Positions 1 through 11,227 of a stretch of DNA of 64,000 nucleotides are shown here, in pieces. The notes below the pieces were generated by a model that searched no databases, was not told the DNA's origin, and was given only the letters and a program-made list of their open reading frames with translations. Positions within the stretch are counted from its first letter, which is position 1. Every line of letters starts with the position of its first letter. The translations under genes were made by a program, and so were the position numbers. Source of the stretch: Ectobius pallidus. Taxonomy: Eukaryota > Arthropoda > Insecta > Blattodea > Ectobiidae. The stretch lies in assembly GCA_964059195.1 (NCBI GenBank), contig CAXKWD010000005.1:44655825-44719824 (forward strand), in the 5' to 3' direction.

Positions 1-735
1 ATTTAAATGGCAATACCAACACAAAACTATATGAGTCACCAAGTCCCTTTGAATACTAGGGCAAAGAACTAAGATTTAAAAAAATTTGAACAAAGTCGTT
101 TTCTCCGGGTTTCCGTGGTTTTCGGAGTTTTCCGGGGATATACTGTATTTGATAATGGGCAAACAACTGAGACCTTAATCTAGATGGCAATGCCAAAAAA
201 AAAGCATATGAGTCAGAAATTCCCTTTGAATATTAGAAGGAAAAACAAAGATTGAAAAAATAAAACATTGTCATTTTCTCCGTATATACGTGGTATTCCG
301 GGTTTTCCGGGGATATGTTGTAATTGGTCAGAGGCAAACAACTGAAACCTTAAATTAGATGACAATACCAACAAGAAATATGTGAGTCAATAATTCCCTG
401 GGCATATTAGGAGCAAAGAACAAAGACAAATTAAAACAAAGTCATTTCTCCGGATTTCCGTTGTTTTCCGGGGATATGCTGTAATTGATAAGGGGAAACA
501 GCTAAAAACTTAATCTAGATGGCAATACCAACAATAAATATGTGATTCAGAAATTCCCTGGGCATATTAGGAGCAAAGAACAAAGAAAAATTAAAACAAA
601 CTAGTTTTCTCCGGATTTCCGTAGTTTTCCGGGGTTTCCGGGTAAATGCTGTAATTGATAAGGGGCAAACAACTAAAATATGAAACTACATGTCTATACC
701 AACAAAAAAACATATGAGTCGGAAAATCCCACGGG
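1..735. repeat. Tandem repeat, ~160-175 bp unit, about four copies
   Basis: Four head-to-tail copies of a diverged unit are visible. The landmark TTCTCCG followed by a TTTCCG/TTTTCCGGGG-rich stretch recurs at 101, 276, 446 and 607, giving spacings of 175, 170 and 161. Each unit also carries AGATGGCAAT(A/G)CCAA, CATATGAGTC or a close variant, and AATTCCCT followed by CATATTAGGAGCAAAGAACAAAG or similar. The first copy is cut by the window edge, so the array may extend to the left. The last copy ends near 730 at a G-rich run (732-750) where a LINE 3' end begins. No coding capacity. Satellite-like or internal transposon repeat; the type is not recognised. Confidence 0.8.
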
Positions 736-760
736 GGGGGGGGATGGGGGTATACAGTAG

Positions 761-1066
761 CCCACGCTCTATTAGGGGCGACCTCCCATTCATCATCAGA
801 AATCCACAAAAAGCCCGGATTCGACATTCACTGTAGTTAGTGTAGTAAGTGTAGTTTTAAGTAATCAATGTTTTATTAAATTTTTTAATTCATTTTATAT
901 AATATGTGTATTTTTTAGATTAAATTATAAATAATTTAGATAACCTATGTAATTATAAATTTTAAAAAATAAAAATTGTACAGTGAGTGTAGAGGCCACT
1001 GATAGGAATGCAGGACAGGGTCCAATAAAAATTAAAGTATTAAATTAATAAAATGAATAAATGACT
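761..1066 (+). mobile_element. 5'-truncated R1-like LINE, 3' end only
   Basis: This stretch aligns by eye along its whole length with the 3' non-coding end of the R1-like LINE at 60.9-61.2 kb. Shared blocks in the same order are CGACCTCCCATTCATCATC, CCCGGATTCGACA, TGTAATTATAAAT, a GGAAT.CAGGACAG block and AATAAATGA-type A/T-rich tails. Only the terminal ~300 bp is present and no coding part remains, which is the usual product of incomplete target-primed reverse transcription. The 5' junction falls at the G-run that ends the tandem repeat. Boundaries are approximate. Confidence 0.75.
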
Positions 1067-2619
1067 TATTTGAACACTCATCATTGAGAATATTAGAAAA
1101 TGAAATAAAGATTTACTGTGGTTAGATGGTCAATTTGTTTTCCTAAAATCAGTATAATTGACATGAATTATTTTTTCTTTCCGTTTACCAAAGTCCATGC
1201 AACAAATTTAGTAAATTGAAAACTAATGAAGTGAGACGTTGCTTTAATATTATACAATCAGTTCCAAAAATATTAGGTCATGAACTGTAGATTATTGTAC
1301 AGTCGGTTCTCACTCACTTACCACATATGCTGTAAATGTTTGTATTAACAGAGATATGCACGATAGTTAAAATCTGTGGAAAATATGCCAAAAACACAGG
1401 TAGATGCTTGATGGCATCTATTTTCTATAATATTCAATGTGACTAGGTCTACTTTAAGCCAAGAAAGATCTAATTGGGAAGAGTAGTTGTGTATTGAGTG
1501 TCCTGATCACCTCTCAGTTATATTGTATAATACATTTTAAAAGCCACCGCCTAAAACTCTTAAGTGCAAAGTTTGAATTCCGCTGACCTAAAGAACTTGT
1601 GGAGGGATGGAGAAGTGGTGTATCCACTATACGTATACAGAAGTTTTGGAAGGAAATAAACGATGTGGTAAGGGGGAACGATGTAGTAGCAGTATACCAT
1701 TCTACGCAACTTTGCGGCCTAGACTTTGCAATGCATCATGGCTAAAACTTTCTGCACCATTCGTTCTCATTGAGCTTAAAGTAATTCAGACAAAGCGTTG
1801 TATTTGAAGAAAGCGTTGTTTTAAGGCATAGTTTACTTGACTGAATTATAGTCCTCACCTTCTTCCCTAGGAAGAAGTTCTTGGTGTAAATTCCAGTAGG
1901 ATTGTTTGTTTTGATTATTTAACGACGGTTGTGTGCTGGGATTTAAGCATGTGACCGTCACCGGTCTGTTTTGTATTTTGTCCCTTAGTAGTTATTTTAT
2001 TGAAGTCATTCCTATAAATATATACAATTTGACACACATAAATTACATCGACGAGAGCTGGGTTCAAACCCGCGAACTTGAGAACAAGGAACAGTCAGCC
2101 AGGCGACCTCATTTCTTTATACTGATATTAAAGCAGAAGCTCACACCTACAATTCTCTAATTTCATTGTTTCATTTAAATTATATAACTTATCACAATCA
2201 ATTGAATTGCGCATTCGAACTTCCCAGATGAACTTATATAAGTGATGTACGAATTTATACAAAATATGATAAATGACTTAGACGAAATGAAAGTCATATA
2301 TTACATATTCCAACAGACGGGGCCATGCTTAAGCCACTAATCAGCGAATGTCTGAATTTTTCGTTAAACTCGAGAAATTCTCTGATCGCCATCTCAGCCA
2401 GACTGCTCCGATTGGGGCCAAGTGTCGCCAACATCACAAACATGATTACATGCCGACTGAACTCAGCAGATGGCAGAGTAGTCTATGGACTACATACGAA
2501 ACGCCGTATTTTTTATGGGATAATACGATGGTAAATACAGGGTAACGAATGAAATCAATGTAATTATGAGTTGTCTTAGAAAATTATTAGAAACAAAGGC
2601 AGCGGACATCTGAGTGCAG
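1067..2619. other. Unassigned AT-rich sequence
   Basis: No supported gene or repeat. Short open frames (for example 1607-1807, 1933-2160 and 2325-2534) have no recognisable domain or conserved motif and are at the length expected by chance. Confidence 0.5.
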
Positions 2620-2840
2620 GCCTTTCGAACAGGACTCCGAAGGTGTGAAGTCATTCCCATGCTTCCTCTCCCTTCGTGACCTCCAAAGCGCAACTGAGCA
2701 AATCGCTACGCTTTGTAGGACAAGAAGGGTGGGGAAGCGAGAGGACCTCCAAAGCGTAGCGATTGGTCCAGTTGAGCTTTGGAGGCCACGAAGGGAAGGG
2801 AAGCAGGAGAATGACTTCCGAATGGTGTTCGGCATGCCTG
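2620..2840. repeat. Palindromic (foldback) element, ~73 bp core arms
   Basis: The left arm 2648-2720 is the reverse complement of 2745-2817 with a small number of mismatches. Both arms read AAGTCATTC..., then GCTTCC, CCCTTCGTG, CCTCCAAAGC and AATCGCTACGCTTTG. A ~24 bp loop separates them (2721-2744). Weaker pairing extends outwards to about 2620 and 2840 (CGAAC...CCGAA on both sides). The GC content is well above that of the neighbourhood. Because it is a palindrome, both strands give short open frames of 67-82 codons; these are by-products. Consistent with a foldback-type MITE; no target duplication was identified. Confidence 0.75.
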
Positions 2841-3336
2841 TCTTAGTGTAACGGAGTTTACGAAATGGTAAGAATGCTGCTGCATTAAAATAAGTAGTGG
2901 CTGCTAGATTCTAGGTCAGTGACATATGGTGCCAGTGATAGATAAAGTTCGGTTAGGAACAGTTATATCAGTTTAGCGCTTATCGTTATGTGCCGTATGG
3001 AATCTCTTCCTGCGCTGATAATTTTCATTAATGCGACAATAACCCTCTTTTGTTTTTCGCAGCTCGGAGTGTCACGGTCAGTATGCCGGATATTACTTCA
3101 GTGTTAACTGGCTGAGGCGTTGTCGAACTGTTGCGAATTTTTCAAATAACAATAAATATAATGTGTATTTCGGTTGTTATAAATATATTCTACAGGTAGA
3201 GTCTAATATGAGAATACGGAAATAATTTTTTTTTTCAATTATAAGAACTCAGGGCAGAAACATATTTGTTGTTCGACCATACTATAATACACTTACGTGT
3301 GACATAGATTTTCTTGGGCAAGAATTCATTACTAAA

Positions 3337-3402
<66 letters not shown>

Positions 3403-3403
3403 T
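3337..3403. repeat. (ATT)n microsatellite
   Basis: About 22 uninterrupted ATT units. Flanks are ordinary AT-rich sequence; 2841-3336 shows no supported feature. Confidence 0.95.
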
Positions 3404-3672
3404 TGTGGAAAGATAGCTAAAATAAGAATCCGTATTTAAATACCTTGAGATCTTAACTAATGTCGTAATAAATAAATTACATCCCAGATCCCACGCGACA
3501 GAGGGCTCAGGTGTTCTGCAAGGGGTGATATTTATTGTACTGTTAATGTCCTCGTTAATTAGGGAACATTCGTTTTCCTCCGCCTTCATTAAGGGTTTCG
3601 CAGTGGCATTTACTAAAGTGAGAAGAATAAGAAATAAAGAATTACCGGACCTGTCAAAATACCGGCCTACAT

Positions 3673-3780
3673 CAGTGTTTCCCAATCTTTGGTCCGCGGT
3701 TCCCTAAGGGTCTTTGGAAACGATGTACGTACTTGGTCTAACCATGTTCTCTTTCCTCGAACGTTTTATTAAAATGTATG
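3673..3780 (+). mobile_element. Possible hAT-type element end
   Basis: CAGTGTTTCCCAATCTTTGG followed by CCGCGG resembles the terminal inverted repeat of hAT (Charlie-like) elements, which often start CAGTG(G/T)T(T/C)..CAA. No matching opposite end was found nearby, so this is either a fragment or a chance resemblance. Confidence 0.3.
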
Positions 3781-3847
3781 TTCATGCTGTAATGTACTTG
3801 TAACTACTGGTAGCTGGCTGAAGGTGTTCAGAGCATTGACACTTTAA

Positions 3848-4230
3848 AGGTCTATTTACACACAGCACGTGAGGTGAACGTGAGCTGAACGTGACGTTAC
3901 CGACACGTAATCCCACGGCCCGTGATTTCACAATCATTTCCATTCACTCTGTAACGTAGCATGATCGGCACCAGTCAGTGTTTTCTAGAGTTATAAATTA
4001 ATTTTAACTTGGAAAAGCCAGTGGCACAGCCGTGAAATGAGAAAAATATCGGTGGAGACTAACCTGACAATCACCAGGACGACTGCGGGAGCACTGACAG
4101 TGCTGTCACGGCCAGGCCCTGGGTGAGTATGAACAACACTCAATTTCCTGGAAGAATATTTTCAGGCTCACCGGTAGAAGAATATGCCTCTCACGCCACG
4201 GTAACGTCACTGCCGAGTGTAAATTGGCCT
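3848..4230. mobile_element. PIF/Harbinger-like MITE, 383 bp, TAA duplication
   Basis: The left end AGGTCTATTTACACAC and the reverse complement of the right end AGGCCAATTTACACTC match at 13 of 16 positions. The element is flanked on both sides by TAA (3845-3847 and 4231-4233), the TWA-type 3 bp duplication of PIF/Harbinger transposons. Subterminal GACGTTACC on the left is mirrored by GGTAACGTC on the right. It is non-coding, so it would have been mobilised by a transposase made elsewhere. The right-end core resembles that of the larger TIR element at 51421-53923. Confidence 0.75.
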
Positions 4231-7200
4231 TAAATCCCTTCCCAAGGACGGGGATGCCTTCATTTTAACCCCCACTCGTTTTCCTTGTTCTTTAAGAAAA
4301 GGCAAAAATAATTCTACTCCTACTTGTCGTGTTCCTCGTGTCATATTAAACTGAATTGTACTGAGATTAATTTCTTGTATCTTTCTTTGTTCGTAATTTT
4401 ACAACAGGCCAACAGACGGCGCGAAAATGTTTTAGAATTTAGACAACGCGATGAACTCCACAACCTGCCCTGAAGTAAAGAAGTAGGCTATGCCTGTCTG
4501 TCTCTCCCTCTTTCTAGATAATTACTCGCATTTACTTATGAGTGAGACAATCATACTTGTTTATTTCTAGACTTAGCCTTAGATCTAGACAACATTACCC
4601 TTTCCAGTGTGTAAAACATTTAACGTAAGATATACTTTTACCACCTTATACCCTCATTTAAAATAACAATTCTTGGATAGTTTGCCTTAAAATCCTCAAG
4701 TATTTATTCTTTAACATAAAATATATATTGCTACTCATGTTAAAATTGTCAAGGTAAATTTTTTTAGGCCTATTTATTTTGTAACAAAGAATTAGAATTA
4801 CAATAAAATTACAATGAAATCCTGTTATCCTGTTAAAATTAATCTTATGATTAAAAACAATAATAGAGAACAATATTGCTTTTAAATGTGTGTTATCCTT
4901 GTTGTTGTAGTAGTAATATCACTATTAACGGTCAAGAGTTATTAAAAATGAATTGCATAAGCTCCTAGTATTGCAAAGTCTATGTTAGTTGTTTTCACTT
5001 GCTGTATATCTTGTTGTCCTCTTCTGTTGCAGATCGTTTCTTTTTTCTTGTTGGAAGTTAGGCGGCAAAACGTCCATGTATTATTTATAGTAGGTATGCA
5101 TTTCGGTTTTAAAAAACCATCTTCAGCCTTGTGCTTATAACCTTCTGTACACAGATAGTTTCAGATTTACTGTGTCTTCTTTTGAGTCAAATCTCATAAA
5201 ATTGGCAGCATAATGATAGGCCCCAACTATTACTTTCATAACGCTATTTTATTTCTAGTGTGTTTTTATGATTTATAAAATAAATATGTTTTCGGGGGTT
5301 TGCTATAGATAGGCCTATAGCTTAAAGATACAAATATGTTGTATTAGACAAATTATATTATGCACAAAACTATGACAAAATTATTTTGGAGTACCTCAAT
5401 ATCAAATAAATATTTCAAGGGGGTAAACACTTAAATAATTGGGAAACATTGTTTTAGAAATCTATCTAAATGCAGCACCTGTTAGAGTAATGTCCTTAAC
5501 TTAGTTAGAGCTTAGTTCACCTAAATGAAGCGGCCACCCCTTCCGGACGAGGAAGTAGGGTTTTCCAATTTACTTTCAAATCCGGGCGAACGGGCTGCTG
5601 AAAATTTATGAACTTAGTAATGTTATCTTTACTGGCGCAAGAAATCTGGCATATTCTGGCTGGTGAGTTGTGACATCAACAACATTACCTCCATTTTAAA
5701 TTTAATCCAACCCTATTCTAAGCAATTTTGAAAAAGCCCTCCCCATGAAGTATTTAATACTACCAAAGATACGCGATAGTGGGCGAAATTTCCAAGACAA
5801 AGACAATAATTTAACCAGCATAATAAACCTTCTTAAAGCCAAGACCGAAACATTTTGATACCTAAACACAGGTAAACAAGAAATTTAGTAATCACTTACA
5901 CAAGATCTCTTGAAACGCAAGTGTTTACCCGTAATTTGGCCATGATAGAACAACAACGAGTATGTATTGAAACCATTAGAAATATAATTCGACCTGGCAC
6001 CCTAGCTGTACGCCTTGCAGCAAATATAATTCCTACAAACTAACCACTGAGTAGATCGGAGGTTCAACAACAACTAATGACTCCATGGCTACGCAACTCG
6101 CAGCTCGGCCTCTAGGCCATAGTGGTGCTACCAGCGAGCCAACCAGCCTGAACGCCAGCTTTACGTTCTTTAGATATTTAAATGATTATATTTTAAACTA
6201 AAGTAGAGTAGTAAGGAACCGTGAGACGAATTGTCGGCTCAAAGTACCTATAAAATTTGATTTTAAATCTCTAAGTACCAAAGCGTAAAATTGCAAGTAC
6301 AAAACTTAAACGCTTATAATGTCAAACGAACTATTGTCTATACGTCATGACACAGTGCGGACTGTTGAGCGTATATCTAACATTTTAAGAAGCTTAACTT
6401 ACAAGGCTACCGTTGACTCTAATGTTCTGTTCAGGTATGTGGCGGAATAAATTCTTTTTAAAACCTACCAAGTGATTTCACCTAAATTACAGACGCTTTA
6501 ACGGTCATTTTTCAAAATCACTAAACATGCGACCTGCTAGTTGAAAGACATTATCTGAGCAATTCGCAATACATTTAACGCAGTTACTTAGTATTGGTTC
6601 CACTAAAATAGGAACAAATTAGACAGAAAAGTCATAGTAGAATAAAAAAATGTAGGCCTGTTATACTTAGGCAATTCTAATAGTGCGAGATTCTGAAAGA
6701 GTTTAGCGTAGGCTACATAATGAAGGCATAAATTTAAAAATCAGGACACTCGAATGTTGGTTAGCTATAAAAGAAGGGAATCAATCCCTTCTTCGTGCAC
6801 AGTGTCTTAGAGACCAAATGACGGAAGGGTGAGATGGCCATGAAAATTATGAAAGGGTTTAAAACATATTGGATTTTTTGCCAATGGGATTCTTCTATTT
6901 GCAAACAGAAGAGGGACGTCAGTACAGTAGTTTAACAGTAGATTATGTCTGATGAAATATTGATGTACAACAGGCTAGCGAAACTCATTTTTTAACTTGC
7001 AGTCAAAATATTATTAAGGATAGAGATGGGGGATTACAACCAATACAAGACAATACAATTAAGGATTATGGGAGACTATATGTGCGCTATGCGGAGAAAA
7101 TTATTCCTAGAAACTGCAGGCTGAAAGGAAGTAGATCTTTTAAAAAAAAAGTCTCATGTGAAACTCGCATAACTTCCTCTCCCCAAATAAAAGATTGTTT

Positions 7201-8133
7201 CTTAGTATAATATATTATGTATGACATTCTCTTCATGTAAATTGGTTGCAAGAATTAAGAGAATGTCGTTATCGCATCGCATCACCAAAGGGTACATAAC
7301 CCAAATAAAATATGATTTATGCACTCACGTATATATATATATATATATTTTTTTTTTTTTACTTTAAACATGGCCAATACATCTTCCTTATAAGAGGTCG
7401 TATTGAAAAGAGGCGTAATCGTTTGTTTCAACCTGATTCATAGCTTTATTATTCACCAGGCAAGACTGAGTTTCTACAAACGGTGGACATTTTAGCTCTA
7501 AGTATAAGCACTCGACATACGTATTTTAAACGAATTAGTTAGAGCCGCTTTCAAGAAAATCGCGGAAAACGAAATTTTCTTCACATAAAGTCCCCTTAAA
7601 TATTTGAGAAGTTTGTTGTCAATCGTTTTGTCACATCCCCAGAGGGTACCTAATGCAAACACAAAATTTTGTTTTCGTGCTATTTTCCGTTCTGGAACTA
7701 AGTTATTCACAGACACACGCATAGGCCCATACACACAGAACGGGTATTTATGTTATAATCTGAACTTCAAGTTTGGGGGTCAAACACAATACCTCCTCTA
7801 CCTATAGTACCTAGGGTAGGGTATTTGTACCTATGGTAGTACACGTATTGTCCATCACAGTATCTTGCATCCAACATAGGAAAGAATGCCTGCTTGGAAA
7901 ATTTTAAATGTAATTTCTAAGAAAATCAATAGATAGACTAATGGGAGTAAACATGGGTTAAGATGTAGAAGTGGGCAACTTTTCCTTCTTCATATCTTTG
8001 TCTCTGTAAGCGATTCAAGGATATGCTTGTGTACATGTGTTTAAATTTCCCCTTCTTTATGTAGCCTTGAAACGTATCCGCACACAATTTTTACAATTTA
8101 TTTAAACATCAGCAGAAGCCTTACAGTAAAATT
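4231..8133. other. Unassigned AT-rich sequence
   Basis: No supported gene. A stretch at 5020-5150 containing CATTTCGGTTTTAAAAAACCATCTTCAG-type sequence has the look of a degraded interspersed repeat but is not assignable. Around 6827, GGGTGAGATGGCCA repeats the terminal motif of the TIR element at 17.7 kb. (AT)n followed by a T-run lies at 7330-7360. Open frames such as 7498-7734 and 7604-7807 overlap on opposite strands and show no domain. Confidence 0.5.
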
Positions 8134-8270
8134 GTATTAATCTCCAACAAACTCCCCGTGCTTTTCAATGTACTCATTCCAGCTTTCCACTAGATTCTGG
8201 ATGCCGCAGAAACACATTTATCATTCTCGTGAAATGGCTTTTGAGGCAATGGACCCTACTGCATACACAT
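8134..8270 (-). pseudogene. Mariner transposase C-terminal scrap
   Basis: The minus strand from about 8222 to 8137 reads GIQNLVESWNEYIEKHGEF followed by VGD and a stop. This is the pattern seen at the C-terminus of mariner-family transposases, where a short helix ending GDYVEK or similar closes the protein. Upstream on the same strand the reading is broken by stops within about 25 codons. Neither catalytic motif nor terminal repeat was located, so this is a relic. It is not part of the complete mariner at 9909-11227, whose own C-terminus is separate. Confidence 0.45.
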
Positions 8271-9906
8271 TATATCTCTGCTCTATCAGAATATCATCTT
8301 TTTAGTCAACTTAATGATACATTGATAGGCCCTGATTCATCTTAGTCGAAGATGTGATAGGAACAATATAATGTACTTATTGACTTGCCATCGTATACTG
8401 TTAGACTAATATTTTCTGAATTTAATGTGAATGATTGATTGCATATTATGGCAGATAATCACACTTGCTAAAATCTTATAAGGACGAAGCTACTTGAGGA
8501 CAACTTAACTGCATTTATGATACAGTTTCTACAAGGTTTAATGGTTCTAATGCTATAAGACAGCGGCAAGAATCAATATTTGTACCTACGACATAGTTGT
8601 GAAATGAAATACTGAAACATTATTGAGATTTTCTTATATTTTTATTACATTACTAAAACTTAATGTTCTTCATCCTGCACGAGTCAACCTAACCGTAACT
8701 TATACCTTATTCACAAGAGCTTTCTGACAGGCATAATTACGTACATAATATTTTCTTATTTCATTAATTGCTTGGCACGAACTTCGTATAAGTAGCCAAG
8801 AAAAGAAGCCGTAAATAACTTCTAAGTTATTATGATTCATATTAGCCTTTGTCTTCGTAAGAAGCTCAAGAATTGTCCCCTAGAAAATCGAATTTTCACT
8901 AGGTTATAATAAGACAAGCATTCCCTGACATAAAAAGCGAGAAAGTATTACAGGGTACCCGGCAGCCCATCCAGAAGTAGTATTTTGACGTATGGTCTGT
9001 CCCAAACCTTCCGCTCAACCTACCCTTGCCTTTTCTCCCTCTACTCTACCTCCCTCAAACCCTCTCGAGTGTAGCATGCCAAGAATGGCGACTACGAATT
9101 TTGGAATGAATCCAGGAGAAAGCAGACCCCCCTTCTCTAAAAGAGGATTGGAGTGGGGAGGGTTTGTTATATATAAAAAACAGAACCGTGGCAGATCGCG
9201 ATATGGGTCACTGCTTTTCTTTATCTTCCAAGCCACGAGTTGTTCCATGCCTCTTATTAGAATGTTACTAGCTTGATTCAGGATTACGTCCTGTAGTACC
9301 TACTAAACACTGACGCAATTCCTCAGCTTCACTATCTGCACTCAGGCATAGAAAATGAGTTTTACGATTTTGGGTTGCAGATACAATAACATTGTGCAAA
9401 AGAATTTTAGTTGTTGGGTGTTACTGAGACGAAAATAGTGTTTCTTTATGAACTTAGACATCACTGAATACGAATATGGCAACAACAACAATTTTTCGTT
9501 ACGGATTTCGAGAAAATCCCAATTTTACATTCAGTAAAACAATTTTCTGTGCAGTGGGAGTAACCAAATAATAAATAGGCCTATAATTTATTAAACGGCA
9601 AATAAACATTTGGTTGGACATGTACATAAAAACCGCAACCAATCAAACATTTTCATGGCCAGTTCCGAAATAGTCATATCGAAATATCCAAAGTTTATTA
9701 TTAATATCTCTCTAACTAAATTGACTGTTGCGCAGTGTAATCTTTCTAATTGTAGCTGATTATACGTCTTAAAGAAAATGACATTAATTAACTTACCACA
9801 TTTTACAATTCTATTTTTATTTACGAACAGACTATTATAGGCCTACATAATATAGCCTACATAATTTACACTGCTCAATTATACAGTTTTACCGACATAG
9901 TAAATG
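8271..9906. other. Unassigned sequence
   Basis: Nothing supported. A moderately GC-richer patch at 8990-9250 has overlapping open frames on both strands (94 and 77 codons) rich in Pro/Ser and low in recognisable motifs; neither looks like a domain. Confidence 0.5.
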
Positions 9907-9908
9907 TA

Positions 9909-11227
9909 CGAGGGTAAGACCGGAAATAAGTTTCCCTTACGACTGTGAACAGAGGTGGGAATGAAATACAAAAAAACTAATGAGATATTAAATATAAGAC
10001 GTACCTATCTTTTTCCACATAATTACCACGTACATTGAAGCATTTGTCATACCTCTTTAGAAACATAAAAAAACCCTCCAAGAAAAAATCAGGGCTCTGC
10101 ATACGGAAGAAGCGTGGAACGGCCTATGTGACGTCAGCAGTGCTCCCAAAGCGCCTTCCGCCGAGAGTCTTTTTCAAAACCGGAAAGAGATGGAAGTCAC
10201 TGGGTGCGAGATCAGGACTGATTGGCGTATGGGCTAGGCGCTCCCATCCAAGAGTTGCAATATGGTTTTGCGTCGCCGTCGCCGAGTGTGGTCTCGCATT
10301 GTCATCCAAAATCAGAACGCCAGGTTAGAGAAGGCCAGACCGCTTTTTCCAAATCGCCTCCTTCAATTTCGGCAGTGATGGTTCCATCCTCCAAAAATTC
10401 AAGCAACAAAATTCCTTGGGCGTCCCACAACAGTGTGAGGAGCACTTTACCTGCAGAGGGCGTTGTTCTGAACTTCTTTCGGACAGGTGATGACGGATGA
10501 TTTCAATCCGGCCTTCGATTCGGGCGTGAAATGGTGGACTCGCGTTTCATCTCCCGTCAAAATTCGAAACAGAAAGTCATTGCCATCATGATGGTAAGGC
10601 ACGAGATGTTCAAGCCTGACTCCCAAGCGTTATTCCATGTGCTTCATGGTCAGTTGTCGGGGCACCCATCGTGCTGACTCTTTCCGGTATCCAAGAATGT
10701 AGTGGATGATCTTACGCGCTCGCGCATGTCCGATTCCAAGTTCCTCCACTACTTCATCCAAGGTGATACGCCGGTTCACTTTAATCATGTCATCCATTGT
10801 CCTGACATTTTCGTCTGTAGTGGACGTGCACTTCTGTCCAGGTCTCAGTGTGTCCAGCACTTGCTGACGACCGTCACTGAATTGGCGGCACCATCTCCGC
10901 ACCATTTGTTTTGACATCACATCTGGCCTATAGACTTCCACGAGGCGGTTATGGATTTCTGTTCCCGATACTCCCCGTGCCCATTCATTGTGGTCAACCG
11001 CTCACACTTCCTCCTTTGTCCACGGCGTCAAAATGCACCTTCTCTCCATAGCTACCGGGACCAGACTGAGAGGCTCATTTCCGCTTTGCGCCATCTGCTG
11101 GATCGCGGTCTCACGATACCCAATGGTGTGTGGATGTCTTTCGCATTCAACCGATGTATTGTTCCCCATTGCTGTTCGATTTCCTGGAGAAAAATAGAGG
11201 GGAAACTTATTTTCGGACTCCCCCTCG
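9909..11227 (-). mobile_element. Complete but inactivated mariner element, 1319 bp
   Basis: Both ends are visible. The left end begins CGAGGGTAAGACCGGAAAT and the reverse complement of the right end begins CGAGGGGGAGTCCGAAAAT; homology continues for about 30 bp through AAGTTTCCC. The element is flanked by TA at 9907-9908 and 11228-11229, the mariner target duplication. The size matches the usual ~1.3 kb. The transposase lies on the minus strand and is broken. The TIRs differ at several positions, so the copy is not recent. Confidence 0.92.
9977..11169 (-). pseudogene. Mariner transposase, D34D type, broken
   Basis: The transposase would bind its TIRs and cut and paste the element at TA. The reading starts at an ATG complementary to 11167-11169. 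A TGA interrupts it at 11002-11004. The helix-turn-helix part continues from 10941 (RRWCRQFSDGR, then RITLDEVVEELGIGHA) to a TAA at 10630-10632. After that stop the same frame runs into the first catalytic motif TGDET with VHHF. The reading frame then changes at least once. The second motif MDDNARPH and the third SPDLAPSDFHLFP lie at 10310-10190. Exactly 34 residues separate the two aspartates, the mariner signature. One more stop sits at 10124-10126 before the C-terminus (RYDKCFNV.GNYVEK). All three catalytic Asp are preserved, but three stops and a frameshift make it non-functional. Confidence 0.9.

Noticed and set aside
591..827. 78-codon minus-strand frame
   Set aside because: It spans the junction of the tandem array, a G-run and a LINE 3' end; Pro run comes from the G-run.
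2490..2851. Three frames of 67-82 codons on both strands
   Set aside because: They mirror one another because the DNA is palindromic; no independent coding evidence.
3848..4230. Promoter or enhancer with GTGACGTTACC palindromes
   Set aside because: The palindromic words are mirrored subterminal parts of a MITE with TAA duplications.
8992..9276. Overlapping 94- and 77-codon frames on opposite strands
   Set aside because: Composition driven by a C/T-rich patch; no motif.
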